A stretch of DNA of 64,000 nucleotides from NCBI GenBank assembly GCA_034766995.1, contig CM068318.1:3763001-3827000 (forward strand), read 5' to 3'. How positions within the stretch are numbered: the first letter of the stretch is position 1; every line of letters begins with the position of its first letter. Positions 47,329 to 59,237 of the stretch are shown piece by piece. The notes beneath the pieces were generated by a model. That model had not been told where the DNA came from, did not search any database, and saw only the letters and a list, made by a program, of their open reading frames with translations. A program made the translations under genes and the position numbers. The DNA comes from Acanthacorydalis orientalis (lineage: Eukaryota; Arthropoda; Insecta; Megaloptera; Corydalidae).

Positions 47329-48127
47329 AGTTATTTTTCTCTATTATAGTCGATTTACAATGCTGTCAAAATTGACAATTTATAGCCGTTTGAAATAACG
47401 TTTTCCTTAATACAAAGTTCAGAAATTGGATTCCACTGCACGAACCTTTGGTTACCAGTCCGTCAAAACTGGCGGATTACGATTTTCATCCTAAGATTGA
47501 TTACTTTGATTTTGCGAGGTTGTGGTGCACGTGAGCCTCGAAGGATATTATCGTCCTGCCACTGTTTTATATTAAGAACGTACGCTCGAACAATGATATT
47601 TTTATCCCACCTGATAATTTATGATTTCAATAAATTCGATCGTTCTTTTTATGCAATAATGAGAATTGTAATTCTATATCAAATTGAAATCGATACGTTC
47701 TAGAGTTCGTTTTTAATAATAGACTGATATGAATACAACGTAGCATTTTATATAATCTAGTTTTTTTTCTTTTTGTTTATTGATTGATACGCTGCTTGAA
47801 AGTCTTATTCGAAAAATATAAATAATTGCACAGTGTGATCATCACTTAGTCAAGTATAAAGTTTGATAAAGTTATATTATTTAGATGATTAATTAAAAAA
47901 TGCACATCTAATGCTGAATATAAACAGATATAGACCACTTCACACACTTACATATTTAATATTACAGATTTACACATTTAAAACATTATTTATTTCATAA
48001 AAAAATTAATTAATTTATAAATAAAATCTTTATTTGGTACTTTATTAATGCATTCATATATAGTGGTTAACAAAAACATTCGTTGACTTCATGTCCGTTT
48101 TAAATATCCGTTTTAAACATTAGATGC

Positions 48128-48208
<81 letters not shown>

Positions 48209-48428
48209 TAGATGTACAATTTCTAATGGATAATCTAAATTAACATATTTTCTTCTTGTAACCGACAAATTTTTCAATTTTTATTTTGTTTACAGTAAAA
48301 GAATGTCCAATTAATCAAAAAATATTTGTTAAAAAATTAGCACTCTTTCCCCCTCCCAGCTTCAAAGGAGAAAATATTTATTAAGCAAACAGTATCTTCA
48401 ATTCACAATATAAATTTGACACGGTCAT
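47329..48428. other. Non-coding stretch
   Basis: Contains a 75-bp (TA)n at 48132-48206. A 68-codon frame at 47497-47703 has no recognised domain. Confidence 0.45.
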
Positions 48429-48650
48429 TAAATTCACTTTCACAAATAATTTTTCACTCGACCAACAAAAATTTTCGGATCAAAGCAGTTCAAACAATAA
48501 TCATTAATCAATGTGTATAGAAATTCCATCATCTGCAGAGCTTTATCGTCATTGAAATTCATAAAAATTATTAGTAATCGACACTTTATTGATTAGAAGA
48601 AGATTGTGGTTTGTACGACAAGTAAGAAATTATTTTATGAAAATCCACAC
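48429..48650. repeat. FB-1 inverted pair
   Basis: A arm: taaattcactttcacaaata, tttttcactcgaccaacaaa, ttttcggatcaaagcagttc, tccatcatctgcagagcttt. B arm starts immediately: tcgtcattgaaattcataaa, attattagtaatcgacactt, tattgattagaagaagattg, tggtttgtacgaca. About 220 bp. Confidence 0.78.
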
Positions 48651-48713
48651 AATTATTTTTATTATATAAATACCAAAACTGAACAGACTTTCTTTACAAA
48701 GAAGTGAATAAAT

Positions 48714-48717
<4 letters not shown>

Positions 48718-48768
<51 letters not shown>
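48718..48768. repeat. (TA)n microsatellite
   Basis: TA run of about 51 bp. Confidence 0.95.
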
Positions 48769-48772
<4 letters not shown>

Positions 48773-48979
48773 CATTTATATTAAACACATTCGATGATAA
48801 AAAGGTATAAACTTTGACCACATTTCCTGAATGAAGTTGCTCCAACTGCATTAATCAATAAGTAAAAAGCTACCGTACGAGCAGAATTCGATCCGTCCAC
48901 GAATAAGATATATCATTCGTGTGCTATTCACTTGCCGTGGAGACCACTTAAAAAATAAAAGAAAAGAGTATAAACAAGG

Positions 48980-49056
48980 TAGCCCCAGTCCATCAACTAG
49001 TTGGTCGAACTAATAAATAATTGGTGGTGGGATCAAATCCTACTTAAGCCAAGTCA
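48980..49056 (+). mobile_element. tRNA-derived SINE-like remnant
   Basis: tagccccagtcc is A-box-like, and ggatcaaatcc resembles the B box GGTTCGAATCC. The segment gtggg-atcaaat-cctac folds as a T arm (5-bp stem, 7-nt loop), followed by ttaagcca. Acceptor and anticodon stems do not close, so it is not a working tRNA gene. A decayed tRNA pseudogene is the alternative. Confidence 0.35.
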
Positions 49057-49463
49057 CGTTTTGGACGGAAAATAACATATATAGCGTACGGTGTAGAACC
49101 GTTGATGTTAAAAAGCATTCTAAAAGAGAACGAAATTCAATATAGTACACTTAAAGTTTATATCACGTGTAAGTAGCAACATTGCAGTATACGTCAAGCG
49201 TAAAAGAATTGTTGGAGTACAATGGAAGGATATTCCGGTTTGTTTATATATTTTCCGGCACGGTTTTTATATATTTAATTTTTCAGTGTTTAGAACAGGA
49301 TTGTTTTATAAATTATATCCAGTGAGATCATCAAATCATCCTCAAAAAGTATAGATAATTTTATCATAAATCAAATGTCATCAGTTGTATTTTTAATTAT
49401 TTTTTGTCAGGCAACTACTTAGAATGTCAGATAATCAATGGTTGGATTATCAGGAATGTACTA

Positions 49464-50045
49464 TACGTGGGTCGTTCGATAAGTATGGTAAAAAAAGCAA
49501 GTTGAACACTGTTTTTTGGAAAAAAACGATTTTATTTCTCAAAATAGTCTCCATTGAAGGCTATACACTTGACCCAGTAATTCTGCAAAATACATATTTA
49601 TGACGACAATTACATCCTCATTTGATGAGAATTTCTTTCCATCAAGTCAAATTTTCAAGTTTGGAAAGAGAAAAAATTCGCATGAGACCATGTCCGGAGA
49701 ATAGGGAAGATGAAGAATCAATTCGAAGCTTAGTTTTTATAATTTTCCATTATTACGATCCATTTGTGGGACGGTGCATTGTCCTGGTGAAAGAGCATTT
49801 TTTTATGGACCAGTCTTGGCCGTTGCTGTTTCAGCTCTTCTCACAAACGGCCCAACAACGTTACATAAAAGTCTCTTGTTATTGTTTTTCCCTTTATTGA
49901 GTAATTTATTGATTTAATTCCTTGGGAATTCAAAAAAACAGTGGCCATCACTTTCCCAGTCAACAAAATGGTCTTCGCCTTCTCCGGCGCACTTTCACCT
50001 GTCGTTGTCTACTGTTTTGACTGCTGCTTCGACTCAGGTGTGAAT
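49464..50045 (-). mobile_element. mariner element, 5'-truncated, one TIR
   Basis: The outer end tacgtgggtcgttcgataag is the same TIR as at 26862. On the minus strand the transposase is traceable: TPESKQQSKQ near 50030, LLTGKVMATV, then FHQDNAPSHK (second catalytic D kept), FFIFPILRTWSHANFFSF (shifted) and NYWVKCIAFNGDYFEK with a natural stop. Sequence upstream of about 50045 is not mariner, so the 5' half and second TIR are lost. Confidence 0.87.
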
Positions 50046-51207
50046 AAATTGTGTGAATAAATTGATAACTACTTCCACTCAATTTTTTTATTGTTTCGAA
50101 ATTGAACACTAGTCACTAATCACTTCATTTTCGAATTGAATAACTATATGAAATTATTTCCAATGGATTATAAGTTAATTATATTGTGTATTACCGGCTA
50201 ACTATTTATCTTGGAATAACCTGCACTTTCCAGTATTCAATAATAAATATTTAAATAGATATAAGCGTGCATGGCTCCGGGAAAATCGATAATTATTTAA
50301 CTGTTGACGTCCATTACTAATATATATGAAACTGGATGACATGGTACGGTATTTATTTAGGGGTTAAATAGGACGTCAGCATTAATAACTATTAATATCT
50401 CGACGGTATCGCGGATTATAAATTTACTATTAAATGTATAAACATTTTAAAATAAACACCTATCAATTACGATTTGTTTGTCATATTTCCAATTTAAATG
50501 AGCATTCATTTCGAAAATGTTCAGTGCTGAAAAATGTGTCCGATGGTGAATATCGTCGATTGTTTATTGATTGATTGTCTGCGGTCGCGTTGATCAGATT
50601 CAATGATTATCACAGTCAGAATATGTTTTCAGTTTTAGTGTGACGTCGATGTAGGATCGTTTTAAAAAATACAAACAGCTTCTTAAAGAAAACTGGTAGA
50701 GCTGACGTACAAGACACGTACAAAAACACAATTATATACGGAAAGGATAACTCGAATTCGATATTTCGAAACGTGCGCAGGAACAACATCGTTGTAATAA
50801 TTTTATAGAGAGCGATGTGCCGAGGCCAGAAAAAAGTCTCGAATTTAAGTATGTAGCGCATCCATGCGCTTTTATATCTCAACCTCTTTTTATGTTCGAC
50901 GTTTGTTCAACATTTTGTGGTCGGAGCTTTTACATTTTTACTTAAGCTGAAAAAAAAACTTTGTACCTCGTTTCACTGTTCCCGTGTAATCTAATTTTAA
51001 GAAACAATAAACGTGTGAAACAAAAGCCTACAACATAAAAATAATACTGTGAGCTTCAAGAACGTTGTCTCTTCTCCGTTTTAAATAGATTATAAAACAG
51101 CAAAGCACATTGCTAGTAGCTTTTACCCGTTTCGTGTTTCAATTTTATCTCCATGTAAATATAATTCATATCGTCAGTAAGCATTATATACATACCTCCC
51201 TCCCCTA
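50046..51207. other. Non-coding stretch, partly complex
   Basis: 50250-51050 is free of microsatellites and moderately complex; an 88-codon minus frame at 50616-50882 lacks a recognisable domain. Could include regulatory DNA. Confidence 0.4.
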
Positions 51208-52138
51208 TATATATATATATATATATAATATGATCAAGTAATGGATGAAGAATTCCAAATCTAACTCAAAAAATATTCTATTCAATGCTTATTTTTTTTC
51301 TATAACATAAACACTCCTTCGGACGCTAATTATTCTAACTGTCGAAACGTCCTAAAGCCCCAATAACGAACCAACCATAAATACTTACAATTTACTCTTT
51401 TATAAAAAAAATAAGGGTAGTACGTATACACAACCGCAAGAGTTAAGTAGAATTAAGTCAAATTAGATGAGTGAAAATATTTTAAGTTGTTTAGAAATAC
51501 AATTTCATCTTTTCAGATGGGATCGAAGCATTTTTTCTAACCCTATCCTTCACTCTTCCTCCACTTTATGTTTTTTTGTGGTTTCTTACACGTTCCGCAG
51601 TAGTTTTGCTGAGCATCTTGAATTCTGCAGATGTTGATAAAATTGATAGCTTGATTTCTGAAAATTTTTTAAAAATTTTAAAAATAAATGTGGGCTCTTC
51701 TTACAGAATTCCAAAAGCTCTATCCGCAGATATTTTAATGGATATTATTGTCTCTACTTATGACCTTAATAGTAAACAGAAATTCACCTTACAGTATTTT
51801 TCTAATAAATATAGATTCAGTAATGTCTACATTCAGAATCCTGCTAATAAAACCAATGAATATATTTCTTAGAACCAGTAATATTAAACCTATTAAAATC
51901 GTCTTGCATATTTATACTGAAAGTCTTCATCTATATCTTTGTACATCCAATATGGCGCCAGGGATCTTAATAAGAAACAAAAACTTCACTTTCTTAGTTT
52001 TAAACCCTGAAATTCTTTCGATTTTTCTTAAAATGTCTCATTAAAAATACATCAACTTTTACAACAACATTTATGCTTTTTATTCATTACTTATAAATGA
52101 GTTCGTTACACAAATATATGTATATTTACATACCCACC

Positions 52139-52143
<5 letters not shown>
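51208..52143. other. Non-coding stretch with an unexplained open frame
   Basis: Short TA run at 51208-51228. A 98-codon plus frame at 51576-51872 has mixed, protein-like composition (ADVDKIDSLISENFLKILKI) and overlaps another 98-codon frame. I recognise no family and do not call it a gene. Confidence 0.3.
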
Positions 52144-52203
<60 letters not shown>

Positions 52204-52340
52204 AATTGAATTTCAAACCCCCAAATCATCAAAGGGAACCGAAAATGTAACTTTAACCAAATAGTTACAACAGAATAACTAAAACTCAGAACTGGTATCA
52301 TTGTTAGAAACAGTCACGCTATAATTTTACTTTGTATATG

Positions 52341-52392
<52 letters not shown>

Positions 52393-52532
52393 TACATTCT
52401 ACAAAACAACTCTAATACAAAATAAACGGTATACTTTATATTTCCTAATGTTTTAGATGTGTATAACGAAATCATCTTTTGTGACAATAGTTTATTAACT
52501 AAATGTCAATAATTTATTTTAATGACTGTACA

Positions 52533-52586
<54 letters not shown>
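52144..52586. repeat. Three (TA)n tracts at regular spacing
   Basis: TA runs at 52144-52201, 52345-52391 and 52537-52586, starting about 195-200 bp apart. The sequences between them are not similar to each other. Confidence 0.93.
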
Positions 52587-52587
<1 letters not shown>

Positions 52588-52715
52588 CAGTACCTAATTG
52601 AAAATTCTCTTTTGAGAATAATAGAAATAATCAATTTCATTTCGTGTTTATCTCCAATTAATTCAATCCCTCAAGTCATAATAATATTTCTAAAATATTA
52701 TTTAAAAAAAAAAAT

Positions 52716-52862
52716 GATTTTTTTGTACTTTGGTGCTTGAAAAATGATCGAGTCGCCATCAAAATGCGCATAGACAAAAATCTATGATGATTTATTGAAT
52801 ATTTTTAACTAGATTTTCTTATTGGTTTGTGGGGTGAAAAATAATTCATGTATAATAGAGAT
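52716..52862 (-). repeat. FB-1 B arm, near full length
   Basis: tttttttgtactttggtgct, cgagtcgccatcaaaatgcg, catagacaaaaatctatgat, tttattgaatatttttaact, ggtttgtggggtgaaaaata. Confidence 0.78.
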
Positions 52863-54347
52863 TCGATAATATTTCAATCATCTATAGTAATGAAGGCATT
52901 AAAAACTTACAGATTTATTTCTAACAGCAGTAGGAATACTATGTAAAATAAATATCATTGGGATGAGGTGGTTTTTTTTAGCAGAAACGACATAATTTTT
53001 ATTTGAGGTCCTTAAAATCACACTTCATATTTATGTACAGGCATGAAAATACATACATTATTCAGTTGATTTATTTGACATTTTAGAACGTATGAATCAT
53101 ACTTTATGCAAATAATTTGATTGATTGTGAAACTAGAAAAAAATTGTACATTATCCATCAAATTACGACAAGCAATGTTTTCTTTCTCTCCCGTTCTCTG
53201 CACAAGCACGCATCTGAAAGTGTATACACATTGATTTTATTACACATAAGTAGAATTCCTTTTATGAAACAAATTCTCAAAATAATATTATTCTGAAACG
53301 AATCTCGCCGATTTGAAAATTGAATTATCACAATTAATTTCCAATAGCGTGCATTAACACAGACCATTACACAAACAAACGAGTCGACGTTAAGTACAGT
53401 CGGACAACTTTTCTTTCGGCGCCAGAGATCCCGTAAATACCGCGCTAACGGTTTCCACATTCTCAGGTGCACACAAAGGAATTGTAAAACTCTCGCCGCT
53501 ATGTAGGACAATGGTTATGCATTAACATTCATTGGGTTACTTCGCATCCATAAAGATGCTTCCTATATTGTGCGGATTCTCGGGCGGAAACTGCAAATGC
53601 AACGTTATCAGTGCATTGTTTGTTTTTACCGTGTGCCGTGCTATAAGTAATTTAAAACGGAATTTATTATGGAATTCATATGGATGCTGCATGACAATGA
53701 GAATATTACAAATATGTATTTACCTGACGATTGTATTTATTAGTTTAATCTGTTTAATTATACGTTTAGTTCGTTTGCGTTGAATGAAATGTAGTGGAAT
53801 AGCTGTTATGAATTACTTATTTAAATTTTAATTGTGTTCATTTATATGAATATCATATCTAAAAAACACTCTACAGTATATAAAATAACTAACTAGAATT
53901 AACTAAATTTAAATATATAAAAAATAATATCAGTTTACTCATAGTTTAATTTGTTAAGTCAGATCAGAGAGATGCATTTTACCTTGCACTGATTTTCCTT
54001 GAAAATATTCAAAATTCAACACTAATTTCCAAGCTGTAATCTTCAGAATTCTTTTTGATTTCATTATACAATATTACGAGCTTTTAGTATTGTCTATTAT
54101 CTGGTATACTTTATGAAGAATGAGTATACCAGCTTTACAAAAAAAAAATGTAACAGTTATATTCAATAAATGAATTAAATATTAATCCACTGAAACTTAT
54201 AAATACAGTACTGTTTATCAATAGGCTAAGAATCTTACTATAAAATTTCTATTCAGAAGATTAAAAACCTATAACCAAATCATGTTGTGTTTCGAAAATT
54301 CCTACGATTTTCAGTAGAGGAGTTTAATGGGTTAACAAATATATATA
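52863..54347. other. Non-coding stretch, partly complex
   Basis: 53330-53790 is non-repetitive and contains overlapping frames on both strands (117 codons minus at 53158-53511, 83 codons plus at 53532-53783) without recognised domains. Remainder A/T-rich. Confidence 0.4.
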
Positions 54348-54545
54348 TATAGTGTTTTTAAGTGTTTATGTTGGAATTTCAAAATCCTAAAACGACAACA
54401 AAATATTTTAATTTGAAAGAGAGTAATGATTGATTCAACTGACAGGCACAGAGTTAATTTTTACACCTAACATATTCAGTAGTGTATAAATATGGATATT
54501 TTAAACGTTTAACATATTTAATTACTATCTTACTATTAGAAGAAA
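54348..54545 (+). repeat. DR-2 dispersed family, copy c
   Basis: atatatagtgtttttaagtg, tggaatttcaaaatcctaaa, gagtaatgattgattcaact, cacagagttaatttttacac follow the order of the 4.8-kb copy with more divergence. Confidence 0.65.
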
Positions 54546-54725
54546 TTTGAATATATGTATTAATAGAACAGTTATTTATGATTTTTAACAGAAGTGCAAA
54601 AAATTATTCAATGTAAGTCAGTGTTGGGCGTTTTATAAAAAGTTGTATATTTTTTATGCAGTTTATGACGATAAACTGTTTCTTTTTAAAAAGAATAATA
54701 TATAATTTAATATTAAAATATTGTA

Positions 54726-54756
<31 letters not shown>

Positions 54757-55631
54757 ATTCTAAAAATAAATAAACATAATCAAAATACATTCAACTGAAC
54801 TATGTTATGAGTTCAGTAAACAAGAAAATCCAATTACGTTATTTTTCTAATACGTGATTTACACAGTTTTGTATTGAAATAGCAATTATGTATTTGAAAT
54901 GCCGCGTTACTTCTGTGCTAGAGAAATAATATTGTATTCGAGTCAGGCAGACCGCATATATTTCATTCGTTTGGCTCGTATGTCGGGAGGCTGTACTACA
55001 CACAATGTGCTCACTATTGCTCGACTGTGATAATTGTTCTGTGCACTTGCAACTTTATTGTTAATATGCTTTCATAACGGAGCTCTCATAAACTCGAAAC
55101 GCATTTAAATGTAGAAAGAAAATATTTAATGAACGTGAAACAGGTTTCTTTTCATCTTTCTGTTTCCAATTAAATAGATTTTATTAATTAGTCCGTTTTT
55201 TTATGTAAAAATAAATTAATTGAAAATAGACAATACATAATCATTCTTGAATATTTTATTTTATTAAATTTAATATTATATTGTACACAAGAGTCATATA
55301 ACAGAATATTAAATCAATTCTAAAAAATATTGAATAGAACAGAGAATGCAGTAAAATGTATACAATTATGAATAAAAACAGTTTCAAATGTATTGTCATA
55401 TTCAATCGGCGAGTATTACTTATGTTTCAATCATAATCGAGATTTTTTTTTAAATATAATTTTTCAAAAGTATAATCTTTCAATAAAACTTTTCTTCTCT
55501 TGCGTGCAATTAGTTTAGATTTAAATCAATTCAAGTCAATTCTAAACAAATCTAACCAAGTATGGTCATGTCTGGTTTGGTCCGGACTTGACCAGAATTA
55601 ATCTAAACAGACTTGATCATTCTGACTTTAA
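54546..55631. other. AT-rich stretch
   Basis: (TA)n at 54727-54757. 54890-55080 is less repetitive (gcgttacttctgtgctagag). No gene recognised. Confidence 0.45.
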
Positions 55632-55690
55632 CTGTTCATTTTTTGTAGTCTGTGGAATGAGTGAAAAAATTATTTGTGTAAATTCAGATG
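55632..55690 (-). repeat. FB-1 B arm, outer end only
   Basis: ttcattttttgtagtctgtg, gaatgagtgaaaaaattatt, tgtgtaaattcag match the outer third of B arms. Confidence 0.6.
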
Positions 55691-56815
55691 TACTAATTTT
55701 GACTTTTCATTCGCACATAGATTTTTAATTCAATAGCCCAATTTGATGCAAAGTCAATAATAAAACCAAAGTCGGTTTTACCAAAATACCGACCGAAAAG
55801 TGCACTTTAAAATGATACTAATGTAAGCACGATAAAATGACACTTAATTGAAAAAATTTAGAAAACAAAAACCGTAATTATCTCCCTACCAACCTAATAC
55901 ATTGATCACAAACAGTTAATCTTCACTTATAACGAAGTACAGATGTCTATAGAGATCAGTACATGAATCTGAGACGGAAACAAGTCGATCTGTAATATTT
56001 GACTTTCGAAATAATGCCGAGCACGTCTTCGAATCCCATTACGTGCACAAATCCGAAAAAAAAACCCACCGAAATCGTCTTGTAAATGCGCCTCCATAAT
56101 CTGTTTACGAACGTATAACGTGTGCAGAGTGTCGCGTTTTAGTGCACAGCAGTTATATGCAGATAGGTACCGGTGCAAATAATGAAGACGTGGCGGAATA
56201 AAGAGCAAATAGCAATTAAGAGATTAACACAATAATTGCAAACAGCAAGTAGGTGCGCGCCTACGTTAACGTCGGCACTGCGATCGCTAATGACTGCGGA
56301 CACAGATGTGTGAATTACCTATGTGCAAACCATATTACTGAAATGTATTCAGAAGACACTGCTTATGAATGTACTCAGTGTCTGTTTAATGTTTCGTCAT
56401 GTATACGTTTTAATTAATGTCTTCGTTTAACTATCGGTTACGGTGCATTTAAATTTTATTACCGTCAGTATTGTTCGTACCGAGGAAAACAAGTTTTTGT
56501 AATTAGGTACGGTGGATATAATTGAATACAAGAACACATATGTATACATACAAACACACACTCTCTCTCACACACATATATATATATATATATACAATTT
56601 ATTAATATAAAAATATGAAAAAAATCTTTAAACCGGAATAAAAATAACTTAATTCAAGTATTATCATAATAACACATAACTAAAGATCAGTCGACAAAGT
56701 ATATACCTCAACTATCTACCTTTATATTATTTTATAAAAAATAAACCAGTGCCAAAACAATAAAATGAACGAGATATAGACAAATGAGTTTTATTAAATA
56801 AATAAAACTGAACCT
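55691..56815. other. Non-coding stretch
   Basis: 56150-56500 is complex with CpGs (ggtgcgcgcctacgttaacg). (CA)n/(TA)n near 56555-56594. No gene recognised. Confidence 0.4.
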
Positions 56816-58055
56816 TACGAAGGGCAGCGCAAAAAGGACGAAGGGGTTTGAATAATCAATAATTTTTTTGTTTAAATGTTTTTCGTTGTCTGCTTTTCGG
56901 AATTTCATAAATAAGACTTGTGGAATTTATCATGGAAAGGTACAACTCACCAAATTAATTGAATTTTATTTTGAAAATCAGCGCTTAATTATTTTGAGAA
57001 TATCGTTGTTGTTTTAATGTTCGAACACGGGACCATCAGAGTCGATGATTAATCGTTCGGTTGCACGTTTTCGACAAGGTGCAGTTAGTAACCGTCCAGG
57101 ATCTGAAAGACATCGTTCGGCTCTAACTGAAGAAAAAATTGAATGTGTACAGGAGAGTATTGAATAGTCATGAAATATCAACCAGAAGACTTTCAACTTG
57201 GAATAACTCTGAGATTACTGTAAACGATTGTAGCCGCATTAAAAATGTTCCCATACAAAGTGCAGTTTGCACAAGAGCTAAATCCAACAAAGTATCAAAA
57301 TTTCCTTGATTATGCAATTCGTTTTCGCCAAAAAGTAGAAAAATATTAATTTATTCACAATTTAATAATGAGCGATGAAGTGAACAGACTAAACTGTAGA
57401 ATATGAAATACAGAGAATCCGATATCATTTTATTAGTGACTTAAGTGTACAGTTTGGTGCCAAGTATCATCCGGAAAGATTATATGCCCTTATTTCTTCA
57501 AAAATGAACACAGTACTGCTGTAACCATAAATGATGCTCGAAACCGTATGATAATAGAAAAATTGTTAAAATCAGCTGTTGATAATCGTTCGCAGATGTA
57601 GTTCCAACAAGATGGAGCCACAATGCAGACAACAAGACCCATTATTGAACTTTTATGGGACATTTTTGGCATAATTTCAAAAAGCAGCGATTTTAATTGG
57701 CCTGCGAGTTTGCTTGATTTGAACCCTCCCGATTTTTTTATTTGAGACTACTTAAAATAACGTGTATACATCAATACACAAAAAACCACCCTGCAACTAA
57801 ATAATAGCATACTAGAAAAAAATCGAGCGTTATGTCCAGAAATCCTGAAAGAAGTGATGGAAAATGTTTTAGAAAGAGCTCGACTTTGTGAAACCGAAAA
57901 CAGGCATCGATTAAACGATATCAATTTTCATATGTAATCAGGAAAAATTCCCCATCCTTGTGCTATACTTTAAGAAATAAAAAATAACGAAAATCTTAAA
58001 AAATAAAAAACATATTAATATTATAAATACCTTCGTTTTTTTGCGCCACCCTGTA
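56816..58055 (+). mobile_element. Tc1/mariner-superfamily element with both TIRs
   Basis: The left end agggcagcgcaaaaaggacg (then aagg) is the inverse of the right end ccttcgtttttttgcgccac (then cct). TA lies outside both ends. Length is 1240 bp, the usual size for a one-gene element of this superfamily. The coding region is present in decayed form. Confidence 0.87.
57040..57938 (+). pseudogene. DDE transposase, heavily mutated
   Basis: Pieces in several frames resemble a transposase group common in arthropods: NRPGSERHRSALTEEKIECV, a Tyr-Lys-rich HTH region, then FQFGAKYHPERL-like sequence. Near 57600-57640 there is FQQDGAT-like sequence (caacaagatggagccacaat), the second catalytic D. WP..SLDLNPPDFF-like sequence (57700-57740) marks the third. 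The end reads EVMENVLERARLCETENRHR with LNDINFHM. Many stops and shifts; inactive. Confidence 0.75.
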
Positions 58056-58769
58056 CGACAAGAAAATCTATAAAATATTAAATTAAATGAATTTATGGAA
58101 AATAGAAAAAAGAGTAAAAGAAATTAAAATTATTTATTATACTAGCTGCAAGCTTTTCTGAAATATTGACTTTATATGGACGCATTAATTATCATCAGAT
58201 TTCTAATTACGTTGACTAATAAAAATATTAATTAAAACGAATACCGATGTATATTCCAAACATGAAAGTATCGAGCTAAGTCTATTCAGTTCGGTCTTTT
58301 TTTTAATTCAACAGAGAATCGTTTAATAATTATAAACTTGTTTGAAATTAATAACTTATTAAAATTTGATTTTCGTTTAAAATATATTGAAACTTGACGT
58401 GCTTGTATAACTTCTTTAGCTTAATTAATAGATTTAAAAGGCACTTATAAGTTTACCGGTTCGTATGTACAGTTATAAAAGATCAGTTTCTTTATTATTA
58501 AATAGAGATATGTTATTCAATACAGAAAATAGAAAAAAGGGGTGATATTTTAACCCGACGTTGAATATGTAAACGTTTCATTTCTTTCTAATAAATAAAA
58601 GTAATAGTTTATTTGAAGAGTGTATGAAGTACTTGATAGATTTTTTATGGTTATAACTAACTCGTTAATTACAAAGAATTATTCTAAACTCTATTTACAA
58701 GATTTATTATAATTCTTATTCAAAATTTCTGAATATTACAATGAATTATTGTTTAGTGTAATTTATAAC

Positions 58770-58838
<69 letters not shown>
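58056..58838. other. AT-rich stretch ending in (TA)n
   Basis: Nothing recognised except a 63-bp (TA)n with one interruption at 58776-58838. Confidence 0.5.
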
Positions 58839-58841
<3 letters not shown>

Positions 58842-59027
58842 AGGTACAGAAGAGTGGACAGTCGTCGTAAATCACGAATTCTCCGGCAAGTACATAGCAA
58901 ATACCGTATTGTAATCTATCTTGATTGTAAGGAATCTATTCCTGTTTTGGTTTATGCGTAATTCTGTTGTTTAATTATAATTTAGACAATAATTAATATT
59001 CTCAACGTATAAATTAATCGCATAGTT

Positions 59028-59237
59028 ATGGATTTAATTCAACGGCGTGCATTGAGCGACGCTAAGCGAAAGGGATATGATAAAGGTCAGATGTCATTCC
59101 GTTCATACGGAAAATTGGGCACTGGTACGAACAAGTTTATGTACATAGGCGGAGGACCGCGCCGCACTACTGGCGAAGAGACCTTCGCCGACGAGTGGTA
59201 TAAGATAGGGAGTGAGGTGTCGACCGGTGTTCGGTGA
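59028..59237 (+). CDS. Unrecognised 69-codon open frame, possibly an old coding fragment
   Basis: Begins ATG and reads MDLIQRRALSDAKRKGYDKG, later TNKFMYIGGGPRRTTGEE and FADEWYKIGSEV. Composition is basic and protein-like, GC is higher than around it, and codon use is not AT-extreme. A K...Y.GGGP segment is reminiscent of the end of Myb/SANT-like domains in transposon-derived proteins, but this is speculation. There is no splice context I can rely on. A hairpin with 7-bp arms (aacctcc/ggaggtt) lies 70 bp downstream, near 59310-59329. Confidence 0.25.
   Translation: MDLIQRRALSDAKRKGYDKGQMSFRSYGKLGTGTNKFMYIGGGPRRTTGEETFADEWYKIGSEVSTGVR

Noticed and set aside
51576..52044. Two overlapping 98-codon frames as genes
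   Set aside because: Mutually overlapping in different phases and neither recognisable; kept only as a note.
52202..52536. Tandem repeat between the three TA tracts
   Set aside because: The two interval sequences do not align; only the spacing is regular.
53158..53783. Opposed frames of 117 and 83 codons
   Set aside because: No domain similarity; opposite-strand open frames in the same complex patch are expected by chance.
54612..54640. cagtgttgggcgtt as a transposon end
   Set aside because: Motif resembles some hAT ends but has no inverted partner.
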